Positions 7,213 through 13,763 of a stretch of 20,634 nt of DNA are shown here, piece after piece. The notes under the pieces were generated by a model that saw only the letters and a list, made by a program, of their open reading frames with translations, searched no databases and had not been told where the DNA came from. Source of the DNA: Chloroflexota bacterium (GTDB lineage: Bacteria; Chloroflexota; Dehalococcoidia; UBA2247; RBG-13-53-26); assembly GCA_003650185.1 (NCBI GenBank), contig QMOF01000009.1:1-20634 (forward strand), written 5' to 3'. Every line of letters starts with the position of its first letter. Positions within the stretch are counted from its first letter, which is position 1. The translations under genes were made by a program, and so were the position numbers.

Positions 7213-7635
7213 TCAGCTAACGCGGAGTCCTTCGACCCGCTTCTTCAGCCCTTGGACAATATCTTCCGACAGTTTGCGCCCGTTGCGGCAGACCAGCCAT
7301 GCCAAAACCCCCGAGGCTTCCCCGCCAGCGGTAATCCTGGCCCCACTGCCGGCCGGTTCCAGCGTGTAGTAGCGTGTCAGCCGGGTGCAGAGCACTCTCC
7401 CCTGCATGACTACACGCCTCTTGGGAACGAACTCGATGACGGTCATGTGGAGCGTCACCGGGAGGATGGCCTTCACCCTTATCCGAAACTGCGAACCGAC
7501 CGCAAGCGGGCCGTCAGAGACCTTTTTGACCTCTCTTATGGAAGGTACCCACGAGGGCCATTGCTCAGGATCGTTGACAGCCATCCAGACGGTCTCTGGA
7601 GAAGCGTCCACGGTGGCAGCGCGATCGAATCTCAT
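7213..7635 (-). CDS. SRPBCC-fold protein (polyketide cyclase/dehydrase or coenzyme Q-binding type)
   Basis: A 140-residue helix-grip protein with a hydrophobic ligand cavity; the family binds lipids, polyketides or aromatic ligands, and no specific function can be assigned. The opening FDRAATVDASPETVWMAVND followed by PEQWPSWVPSIREV is the classic SRPBCC start. The middle has PVTLHMTVIEFVPKRRVV and a closing amphipathic helix EDIVQGLKKRVEGL. An in-frame TAG lies 9 bases before the ATG, so this start is fixed, yet no ribosome binding site is visible, suggesting low or unusual translation initiation. It is transcribed away from the hotdog/SDR operon across a 161-base divergent region. It might bind a substrate of the neighbouring acyl-CoA enzymes, but only proximity supports that. 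Confidence 0.82.
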   Translation of the reverse strand: MRFDRAATVDASPETVWMAVNDPEQWPSWVPSIREVKKVSDGPLAVGSQFRIRVKAILPVTLHMTVIEFVPKRRVVMQGRVLCTRLTRYYTLEPAGSGARITAGGEASGVLAWLVCRNGRKLSEDIVQGLKKRVEGLRVS

Positions 7636-7734
7636 GCTGTTCTATGCGGAGCCTCGGCTTTCTCAGCCCAGGCAGCAGACCCATGCAATATTAGCAGATC
7701 AGAAGACGGGTTTGAACCCACGGCAGCCCCGTGT

Positions 7735-7764
7735 TTGACAGTTGGCTTCGAATTCGGATATCCT
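7735..7764 (+). promoter_or_regulatory. promoter of the hotdog/SDR operon
   Basis: A perfect TTGACA at 7735-7740 stands 18 bases before TATCCT at 7759-7764. The start would be near 7771, followed by AGGAGG at 7786-7791, 5 bases before the ATG at 7797. This is the best promoter match in the window. Confidence 0.55.
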
Positions 7765-7796
7765 ATGAGTGCAATTCCCTGTATTAGGAGGATTAC

Positions 7797-8219
7797 ATGG
7801 CTGGACCGAAAACAGGCACTATGGAAGAGATACGAGCATTGCAGGGCAAGAAGGCGGAAGAGTCGATGCAGATCGACAGGCACATGATCCGCCTTCTTTG
7901 TGATTGCATTGGAGACCACAGTCCCAGGTGGAAGGACACCGCCCCGCCGGCAATGATTATCACCGCCATGGTCAGTGGTGGAGCGATGTCGCTAGGTATC
8001 CCCATACCCTACAAGCGGAGTGTGGCTGCCGGTGCGGACTGGGACTTCTTCAAGCCGATCAAGGCCGGCGACACGCTCTACACCACCCACGAGTTCTACG
8101 AGGTCCAGGACAAGTCCAGCGAAAAGGGGCCCAGGGCCCTTATGGTCTACAAGTCAACCCACAAGAACCAGAACGGTGAGCTTGTAGCAATAAGCACGAA
8201 CACCATCATGAGCTACTAA
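7797..8219 (+). CDS. FAS1-like dehydratase / MaoC N-terminal-type hotdog protein
   Basis: A 140-residue single hotdog domain of the MaoC_dehydrat_N type. The segment IGDHSPRWKDTAPPAM (38-53) matches the family's GDxxPxxxD...APP pattern. DWDFFKPIKAGDTLY (81-95) matches the E/WxFxxPxxxGDxL pattern of the second strand region, and KNQNGELVAISTNTIM closes the fold. In two-gene hydratases such as mycobacterial HadAB or ChsH1/ChsH2, one subunit of this kind supports substrate binding while the partner holds the catalytic Asp/His. The next gene has that motif, so I infer a heterodimeric enoyl-CoA (or enoyl-ACP) hydratase. AGGAGG precedes the start by 5 bases. Its stop codon overlaps a possible ATG of the next frame by one base, so the pair is tightly coupled. 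Being first in the operon, it has a strong promoter. Confidence 0.82.
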   Translation: MAGPKTGTMEEIRALQGKKAEESMQIDRHMIRLLCDCIGDHSPRWKDTAPPAMIITAMVSGGAMSLGIPIPYKRSVAAGADWDFFKPIKAGDTLYTTHEFYEVQDKSSEKGPRALMVYKSTHKNQNGELVAISTNTIMSY

Positions 8220-8239
8220 TGAAGGAGGGCGTAGTACAC

Positions 8240-8671
8240 ATGGGCCAGCAGCTATTCTACGAAGACGTTACCGAGGGTGCGGATCTCCCTGTGATGGAGA
8301 AGCAGCCCACTACCCAGACGCTGGTGCGCTGGGCGGGAGCTTCGGGCGACTACTTCGAACTCCACTATGACAAGGACTTTGCTCAGTCCATGGGCTTTCC
8401 CGGACCGATCGTTCACGGCAGGCTGGAAGCAGCCTTCCTGAGCCAGATGCTCACCGACTGGATTGGCGACAAGGGCGAGCTAAGGAGACTGAGCGTTCAG
8501 TACAGAGGCAACGCTTTCCCCGGGCAAACACTGAAGCTTGGCGGCAAGGTCATCAGGAAATACCAGGAGGGTGGTGAGAACCTGGTAGAGTGCCAGGTAT
8601 GGGTAGAGAACCCCGAGGGCAAGCAGATCACCCCAGGTACGGCTGTGGTTGCCCTGCCCTCCAAGAGCTAG
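8240..8671 (+). CDS. MaoC-like (R)-specific enoyl-CoA hydratase/dehydratase, catalytic hotdog subunit
   Basis: Predicted to add water to a 2-enoyl thioester to give the (3R)-hydroxyacyl form, or the reverse. The hydratase 2 motif is complete: Asp37 and His42 in GDYFELHYDKDFA, then MGFPGPIVHG at 51-60. This start (143 residues) is preferred because AAGGAGG at 8222-8228 precedes the ATG at 8240 by 11 bases. An in-frame ATG at 8219 would place that site inside the coding sequence and adds only seven residues. It follows the non-catalytic hotdog gene by 20 bases and precedes the first SDR by 22 bases. The pairing suggests one heteromeric enzyme. Direction of flux (oxidation or synthesis) is not determined by the sequence. 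Confidence 0.85.
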   Translation: MGQQLFYEDVTEGADLPVMEKQPTTQTLVRWAGASGDYFELHYDKDFAQSMGFPGPIVHGRLEAAFLSQMLTDWIGDKGELRRLSVQYRGNAFPGQTLKLGGKVIRKYQEGGENLVECQVWVENPEGKQITPGTAVVALPSKS

Positions 8672-8693
8672 ACGAGCTGGAAGAGACCAAAGG

Positions 8694-9641
8694 GTGGGGG
8701 AGAGACTAAGAGGCAGGAATGCCGTAGTCACGGGCGCTGGTAGGGGAGTCGGCAGAGCGGTGGCTTTGGCTCTGGCCGAGGAAGGCGCCAATGTTGTTGT
8801 CTGTGACCTGGGTGGGACTGCGGATGGGTCGGGGGCGGACGCATCACCCGCAGACAGCACAGCGGAGGAGTGTCGCCGGCTGGGTGTAAGAGCGGTACCC
8901 CACTACGGGGATGTGTCTAGCTTCACTGCTGCGGAGGACATGGTCCGCACCTGCATTGACAGCTTCGGCAGGATCGACATCCTTTGCAATATAGCTGGCA
9001 TTCTCAGGCCCAGGATGATCTTCAACATGTCAGAGGACGAGTGGGACCGAGTGCTGGCTGTTCATCTCAAGGGCACCTGGAACCTGTGTCGGCATGCGTG
9101 CGTCGCAATGAGGCAGCAGAGATACGGGCGCATCATCAACTGCACCTCCGAGGCTTATGCCGGCACCGTGGGGCACACCAACTACGCTGCCGCCAAGGGG
9201 GGCATAGTCAGCCTGACCTATGCTATTGCCCGGGAGATGGGCAGGTATGGGGTAACCTGCAACGCCTTCGCCCCGCGGGCGCGGACCAGGTTAAGTTGGG
9301 GCGACGATTCGCTCACGGATGGCCTCCAGAAGAGGATCGAGGCGGGGCTCATAACCGAGGAACGGCTGAAGGGTATGGAGGAGACCCGGAAGGAAGGCGC
9401 CGACCCGGAGTACTTTGCTCCCTTCATTGCCTACCTGGCCAGCGATGCTGCGGCTGACATAAATGGTTGCGTCTTTGTAGCATCGCGGTCAACCATAGGC
9501 ATCTGGAATCACCCTGAGATAGTGAGAAAGCTGACCAGGGACTGGGATATAGCAGAAAGGTGGAGTATCGACGAGCTTGAGAGGCTTGTACCACAGGAAC
9601 TGCTAGTCGACTACGTCAACCCAGCACCGCCCAGGGACTAA
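8694..9641 (+). CDS. short-chain dehydrogenase/reductase, paralogue 1
   Basis: NAD(H)-type SDR of 315 residues, best compared with the (3R)-hydroxyacyl-CoA dehydrogenase domain of multifunctional enzyme 2 and with FabG. Cofactor motif TGAGRGVG (13-20), acidic Asp38 after beta-2 favouring NAD over NADP, NIAG (99-102), and catalytic Ser152, Tyr164 and Lys168. Start: I take GTG at 8694, because the next residues GERLRGRNAVVTG align with the MADRL starts of the two paralogues. GGAAG lies 10 bases upstream, whereas the longer frame from a TTG at 8649 would overlap the MaoC gene. A C-terminal extension of about 55 residues beyond a standard SDR ends in DYVNPAPPRD. It probably oxidises the 3-hydroxyacyl product of the hotdog pair, but its exact substrate is unknown. 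Confidence 0.88.
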   Translation: MGERLRGRNAVVTGAGRGVGRAVALALAEEGANVVVCDLGGTADGSGADASPADSTAEECRRLGVRAVPHYGDVSSFTAAEDMVRTCIDSFGRIDILCNIAGILRPRMIFNMSEDEWDRVLAVHLKGTWNLCRHACVAMRQQRYGRIINCTSEAYAGTVGHTNYAAAKGGIVSLTYAIAREMGRYGVTCNAFAPRARTRLSWGDDSLTDGLQKRIEAGLITEERLKGMEETRKEGADPEYFAPFIAYLASDAAADINGCVFVASRSTIGIWNHPEIVRKLTRDWDIAERWSIDELERLVPQELLVDYVNPAPPRD

Positions 9642-9801
9642 GGCTGAAGTGGGTCCTTGGGTATGGGAGGGGCACCGGGAGATGACCCTGCAGGCAGCAA
9701 GAGCGGCTGCTTGGGAGACATCGGCTGTGAAGCTCCTCTACCAGATGGGAGCAGCAGTTGGGTGCTTCAGAAGACAAACGAAGGAGTAAGGAGGACCAAA
9801 T

Positions 9802-10749
9802 ATGGCTGACAGGTTAAAGGGTCGAAACGCAGTAGTGACTGGCGGTGGCAGAGGAATCGGGAAGGCCGTGGCCCTGGCGCTGGCTGAAGAGGGCGCCAAC
9901 GTGGTGGTCTGCGACATCGGAGGAGCTGTGGACGGCTCGGGGGTGGACAAGACTCCGGCCGATGAAGTGGTTGAGGAGTGCAAGAAGCTTGGAGTCAAGG
10001 CGATCGCTCAGTGCGGCGATGTGTCCAAGTTTGCTGATGCGGAGGCTGCAGTCAAGGCTTGTGTCGACAACTTCGGCAGGATCGACATCGTGTGCAACAT
10101 CGCCGGGATCGACAGGCCGAAGATGATCTGGAATATGTCCGAGGAGGAGTGGGACCAGGTGGTGGCAGTCCATCTCAAGGGCACTTTCAATTTCATCAGG
10201 AATGCTGCTCCACTGATGAGGGAGCAGAGGTACGGCAGAATAATAAACACGGTCTCCGAGGCCTTTACCGGTGGGCCGAGCCACCTCAACTATGCGGCAG
10301 CCAAAGGCGGAATCGCTACCCTGACCTATGGTGCAGCCCGTGAGTTGGGGAGGTATGGAGTAACGTGCAATGCCATTTGTCCTCGGGCATGGACAAGGAT
10401 GACCGCCGATGACAAGGTGATCGAAGGCATCAAGAAAAGGATCGCTGCTGGGCTTATGCCGGCAGACCAGCTTGACCGCATGATGAACGAACTGGCCGAT
10501 CCTTCGTATTTTGCCGCCTTCGTGGCCTACCTGGCCAGCGATGAGGCCGCGAATGTGAACGGCCAGATATTCTTTGTGTCGGGTACCGAGTTGGGACACT
10601 GGACCCAGCCGGTGGTAGAGAACAAGGTGACCAGGGACTGGAAAAAGGAAGGCCCGTGGCGGTTTGATGAGCTTGTCAAGCTCGTACCGGAGAAGCTGCT
10701 CGTCGGGTACGTCAACCCGGCGCCACCCCAGCCGGAGGAGAAGAAATAG
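9802..10749 (+). CDS. short-chain dehydrogenase/reductase, paralogue 2
   Basis: A 315-residue SDR that aligns without gaps to the first paralogue over at least the first 170 residues and is identical at well over half of those positions. TGGGRGIG is at 13-20, Asp38 in CDIGG points to NAD(H), and NIAG is at 99-102. The catalytic Ser152, Tyr164 and Lys168 are intact (SEAFTGGPSHLNYAAAK). The region just before Tyr differs from the other two copies (GGPSHL against GTVGHT/GTVGHV), where substrate specificity is often set. The tail reads GYVNPAPPQPEEKK. AAGGAGG at 9788-9794 is 7 bases before the ATG. It follows paralogue 1 after 160 bases that contain no gene or strong hairpin, so it is probably in the same transcript. 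Confidence 0.9.
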   Translation: MADRLKGRNAVVTGGGRGIGKAVALALAEEGANVVVCDIGGAVDGSGVDKTPADEVVEECKKLGVKAIAQCGDVSKFADAEAAVKACVDNFGRIDIVCNIAGIDRPKMIWNMSEEEWDQVVAVHLKGTFNFIRNAAPLMREQRYGRIINTVSEAFTGGPSHLNYAAAKGGIATLTYGAARELGRYGVTCNAICPRAWTRMTADDKVIEGIKKRIAAGLMPADQLDRMMNELADPSYFAAFVAYLASDEAANVNGQIFFVSGTELGHWTQPVVENKVTRDWKKEGPWRFDELVKLVPEKLLVGYVNPAPPQPEEKK

Positions 10750-10780
10750 CGAGTAGCTCAACTGTGAAGGAGGTTCAGCA

Positions 10781-11722
10781 ATGGCTGATAGACTGAAAGG
10801 CAAGAATGCAGTGGTAACAGGTGCCGGAAGCGGTATCGGCAAAGCAGTGGCCCTGGCCCTGGCGGCCGAGGGGGCCAATGTTGTAGCTTGTGACCTGGGA
10901 GGATCGACCGACGGGAAGGGGGCCAGCGCCGAGCCCGCCAATGAAACGGCTGAGGAGTGCAAGAAGCTCGGCGTGCAAGCCGTGCCCGCGTTCGGTGATG
11001 TGAGCGACTTCAAGGCCGCCGAGGGCATGATACAGGCCTGCGTCGACAACTTCGGCAGGATAGACATTCTGTGCAACGTTGCCGGTATCGACAGGGCCAG
11101 AATGATCTGGAACATGTCTGAGGAGGAGTGGGACCAGGTCATCGCGGTCCACCTCAAGGGCACCTTCAACATGTCAAAGCATGCTTGCGTCAAGATGAGG
11201 CAGCAGAGATACGGCAGGATAGTCAACACTATATCCGAGGCGTGGGTCGGGACCGTCGGCCATGTGAACTACGGTGCGGCCAAAGGCGGCATTGCCAGCT
11301 TGACCTATGCCATCGCCTGGGAGATGGGGAGGTATGGCGTAACCTGCAATGCCATCTGCCCCAGGGCAGCTACCAGGATGACCATGGGTCCCGAAGTGCT
11401 GGAGGGATACAAGAAGAGAGTAGAGTCTGGACTGTGGAGCCAGGAGCGATACGAGGAAGTAACTCACGTTGCTACACCAGACTACCTGGCAGTCATCCCT
11501 GCCTTCCTTTGCAGCGATGAGGCTGCGCACATAAACGGGTGCATATTCGGCGCAGCCGGGGCCTTCTTCTCCTACTGGGCGCCGGCGCACGAGTCGGTCA
11601 TCTTCGGCAGGGACTGGGACAAGTACGGGCCATGGACGTGGGAAGAGGTAGCCAAGTGCGTGCCTACCCTGCTGAAAGGCTATGTCAACCCGGCTCCTCC
11701 CGAGGAGGAGAAAAAGAAGTAG
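10781..11722 (+). CDS. short-chain dehydrogenase/reductase, paralogue 3
   Basis: A 313-residue SDR, third of the tandem set, sharing the MADRLKGKNAVVTG start with paralogue 2. TGAGSGIG is at 13-20, Asp38 in CDLGG indicates NAD(H), NVAG is at 99-102, and Ser152, Tyr164 and Lys168 form the active site (SEAWVGTVGHVNYGAAK). The C-terminal third diverges most, with an aromatic GAFFSYWAPAHE segment, while the final GYVNPAPPEEEKKK tail is conserved. AAGGAGG at 10767-10773 lies 7 bases before the ATG, the same spacing as in paralogue 2, and the gap to paralogue 2 is 31 bases. A perfect 15-bp hairpin follows the stop, so this is the last gene of the operon. Confidence 0.9.
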   Translation: MADRLKGKNAVVTGAGSGIGKAVALALAAEGANVVACDLGGSTDGKGASAEPANETAEECKKLGVQAVPAFGDVSDFKAAEGMIQACVDNFGRIDILCNVAGIDRARMIWNMSEEEWDQVIAVHLKGTFNMSKHACVKMRQQRYGRIVNTISEAWVGTVGHVNYGAAKGGIASLTYAIAWEMGRYGVTCNAICPRAATRMTMGPEVLEGYKKRVESGLWSQERYEEVTHVATPDYLAVIPAFLCSDEAAHINGCIFGAAGAFFSYWAPAHESVIFGRDWDKYGPWTWEEVAKCVPTLLKGYVNPAPPEEEKKK

Positions 11723-11764
11723 TCGCCTCGTGGCGCCGGACGCTACATCTGGTTGTGATGCGAA

Positions 11765-11797
11765 GGTGGGCCGCCTCTCTTAGAGAGGCGGCCCACC
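11765..11797. terminator. perfect 15-bp hairpin between convergent operons
   Basis: GGTGGGCCGCCTCTC (11765-11779) pairs perfectly with GAGAGGCGGCCCACC (11783-11797) around a 3-base TTA loop. It lies between the end of the SDR operon and the end of the convergent GNAT gene, so it could serve both. There is no T-run on either side, so it would be a factor-independent terminator of the no-U-tail kind or an RNA-end stabiliser. Confidence 0.7.
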
Positions 11798-11855
11798 CGG
11801 TCTTCCCGGTCAGTTGACCTCTAAGCGACGCTGGCGCTGCCCAACACCAGATAGG

Positions 11856-12401
11856 CTAACCTTCGCTTGAAGTACCTTTGGCAACGGAAGTGACGCCCTC
11901 TCTTGTAATATCCATGCGAATGAAGCGGTGATTGCCTCTGATAACGCTCCCACAGGGGACAAAACCGCATTTCTGGAAGCACTTCTGAGCCCTGACGTTA
12001 TCTTCGAGGGTGTGAAGGTAGACCCGTTTCAGGTTGTTCTTCTGGAACACGTAGTCCAGGAGTGTGGCCACCGCATCGCTGCCATAGCCCTTGTCCCAAT
12101 AGTCACGATCCCCAATGAGTATGCCCAGCTCCGCTTCACCTTTGAAGGTGTCCATGTTGTAGCAACTGCAATTGCCGATGTGCTTGCCCTCCAGCGTATC
12201 GATAGCGTAGCGGTGCTCCGTGGGATCGGTATACCTCAGTTCCTCGGAGTAGCTCGCCAGATACACAGAGTAGGGAAGGTTCAGGGGAGCGGTAGCGTCC
12301 AGGTAGGCTAGCTCTGGATCCCTTTTCCAGTGGTAGTCATTCCAGGCATCTTCGAGCCGCTTCCTTCGAAGGATCACCTTCTTCCCCCTGATAGTGAACA
12401 T
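11856..12401 (-). CDS. GNAT acetyltransferase, RimJ/RimL-like (Acetyltransf_3)
   Basis: A 181-residue acetyl-CoA-dependent N-acetyltransferase whose substrate is unknown. The start IRGKKVILRRKRLEDAW is typical of the RimJ/RimL group. The acetyl-CoA loop is DYWDKGYGSDA (100-110), followed by LKRVYLHTLEDNVRAQKCFQ and KCGF, the usual beta-5/alpha-4 segment. The ATG directly abuts the TAG of pmbA with no base between, so translation is probably coupled to the TldD/PmbA pair, although no separate ribosome binding site was identified. Coupling to that protease suggests that it could act on the same peptide or pathway, which is inference. RimI at the start of the window belongs to a different GNAT branch. 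Confidence 0.87.
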   Translation of the reverse strand: MFTIRGKKVILRRKRLEDAWNDYHWKRDPELAYLDATAPLNLPYSVYLASYSEELRYTDPTEHRYAIDTLEGKHIGNCSCYNMDTFKGEAELGILIGDRDYWDKGYGSDAVATLLDYVFQKNNLKRVYLHTLEDNVRAQKCFQKCGFVPCGSVIRGNHRFIRMDITREGVTSVAKGTSSEG

Positions 12402-13706
12402 CTATGTCTTGCTCCCCACTGTCAGCTTCTGGCAGCAAAGCGCCGGGGTGAAGACTGCCCCAACCCACCTGCCGTGCCGCCCGATGCCGACTAGGTTGCC
12501 CAGTGCCTGGTACACGTTGCCGGACACTACTGTGTCCTTTACCCGGCCGACGATTTCCCCGGTCTCCACCTTGTAACCGAGAAGGACATTGCCGCTGAAG
12601 TCGCCGCCCAGAACATTGGTCTGGCTTGCTCCCATGAGCTGCTCCACTATCAGGCCCTCCTTCATTTCCTGCACCAGCTCTTCGAAGGTGGGCTCGCCCG
12701 TTTCGAAGACCAGGCTGCTTATCGAAGGCCCTGGCAGAACTGTACCGCTACCCCTCTCACCATTCCCGGTGCTCTGGGTTCCTGCCAGACCGGCTGTTTG
12801 CAAGTCGTAGAGGAACTCTCCCACCACGCCGTTGCTTATGAGATAGGTTGCCCGGCTGGGCACTCCTTCATCATCGCAGGGGCGGCTCCGGGGCCGCTGA
12901 GCCACGGTGGCGTCGTCCTTCAGGGATAGCCTCTGGTCGAAGACCTTTTCCCCCCGCCTGTGCCCCAGGGGAGAGGCGCCCTGTAAGACTACTCTCCCAT
13001 TGAAAGCTGAAGCCAGAGGTGCAATCAGGGCGCTGACCACGCCCTGAGGCGTGAAGATCACCGGCATGTGACCGCTGGAGACAGAGGCCTGCCGCTTTGC
13101 CAGGTCTAACTGCCTGGTTACTGTGGCCACGACGGTAGCTGTGTCCTCGATGAGATGGGACGAGCTTTCCCCGTCGCCTACGAACAGCACGTCGGTGTCT
13201 CGAATGAGATTGCCCTCAAGGGCCAGCCCGAAGTAGCTTCGCTGAAATCCTGCTTGTCCGCCGCGCGAGTTGAGTATGCGGAGCGTTGTCACGCTCCTGG
13301 TCACGCTGGCCTCGCAGAGAAGGTCCGGCGTGTGCTCTCGCACCCTGGATATCAATGCCTCGCCGAGCTCGATCATTCGCTCTACGGGGAAAGCCTCCAC
13401 AGCCGGGTCGTACACATTGACCTGGGGGTAAGTCTGCTGGGAGGGCAACTCGAATCTGGCCGTGGCGCCGAATTGCGACACCTCCACTGCGCGCTCCACC
13501 AGCGAGACTCTGTCATCCAACCTGGTCGAGGTTGCCAGGCCGATCCTTCCGTGGCGCACGATGCGGAGGGCTACGGACATTCCGCTGCGGGTCTGTACCT
13601 GCTTGAGGCGATTGGCCTCAAACACGACCGGTGTCTCCTCGTAGGAGACGAGGAAGACCTCCGCTTCTTGCGCCACTTTTGTGGCCAGAGAAAGTAGTTC
13701 GTCCAT
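12402..13706 (-). CDS. pmbA: TldE/PmbA family protein (partner of TldD metalloprotease)
   Basis: Second subunit of the TldD/TldE complex, which in E. coli degrades unfolded or modified peptides and processes the microcin B17 leader. This subunit lacks the HExxxH metal site, as expected. Conserved PmbA features are SYEETPVVFEANRLKQVQTR near the N-terminus, the GHMPVIFTPQGVVSALIAPL segment, SLKDDATVAQRPRSRPCDDE, GVPSRATYLISNGVVGEFLY, and near the end GDFSGNVLLGYKVETGEIV. I chose the ATG at 13706 (434 residues), where the family's MDELLxLA start begins. A GTG at 13757 would add 17 residues of no visible similarity but would leave only 6 bases to tldD, so the start is not settled. It lies between tldD and the GNAT gene in one operon. 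Confidence 0.9.
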   Translation of the reverse strand: MDELLSLATKVAQEAEVFLVSYEETPVVFEANRLKQVQTRSGMSVALRIVRHGRIGLATSTRLDDRVSLVERAVEVSQFGATARFELPSQQTYPQVNVYDPAVEAFPVERMIELGEALISRVREHTPDLLCEASVTRSVTTLRILNSRGGQAGFQRSYFGLALEGNLIRDTDVLFVGDGESSSHLIEDTATVVATVTRQLDLAKRQASVSSGHMPVIFTPQGVVSALIAPLASAFNGRVVLQGASPLGHRRGEKVFDQRLSLKDDATVAQRPRSRPCDDEGVPSRATYLISNGVVGEFLYDLQTAGLAGTQSTGNGERGSGTVLPGPSISSLVFETGEPTFEELVQEMKEGLIVEQLMGASQTNVLGGDFSGNVLLGYKVETGEIVGRVKDTVVSGNVYQALGNLVGIGRHGRWVGAVFTPALCCQKLTVGSKT

Positions 13707-13763
13707 CTTTGAACTCTCTGGAATTCGCCTAGAGCCTGACGACGGGTCTGCCTGCACCGGTCA

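Noticed and set aside
7199..7220. CAGAC-C-GTCTG inverted repeat as a terminator for the SRPBCC gene
   Set aside because: The loop would be one base, the stem only five, and there is no T-run.
7705..7735. GGGTTTGAACCC resembles a tRNA T-arm (GGGTTCAAACCC on the minus strand)
   Set aside because: The stem around a 7-base T-loop pairs at only two or three positions, and no matching acceptor, D-arm or anticodon arm lies at the expected distance on either strand.
8649..8693. Upstream TTG start for SDR paralogue 1
   Set aside because: It would overlap the MaoC gene and add 15 residues absent from both paralogues; GTG at 8694 aligns with their starts.
9814..11229. Very long open frame on the minus strand (471 codons) across SDR paralogues 2 and 3
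   Set aside because: It arises because the two paralogues share codon pattern, so the opposite strand stays open across both. It has no domain, and the sense frames have full SDR motifs and ribosome binding sites.
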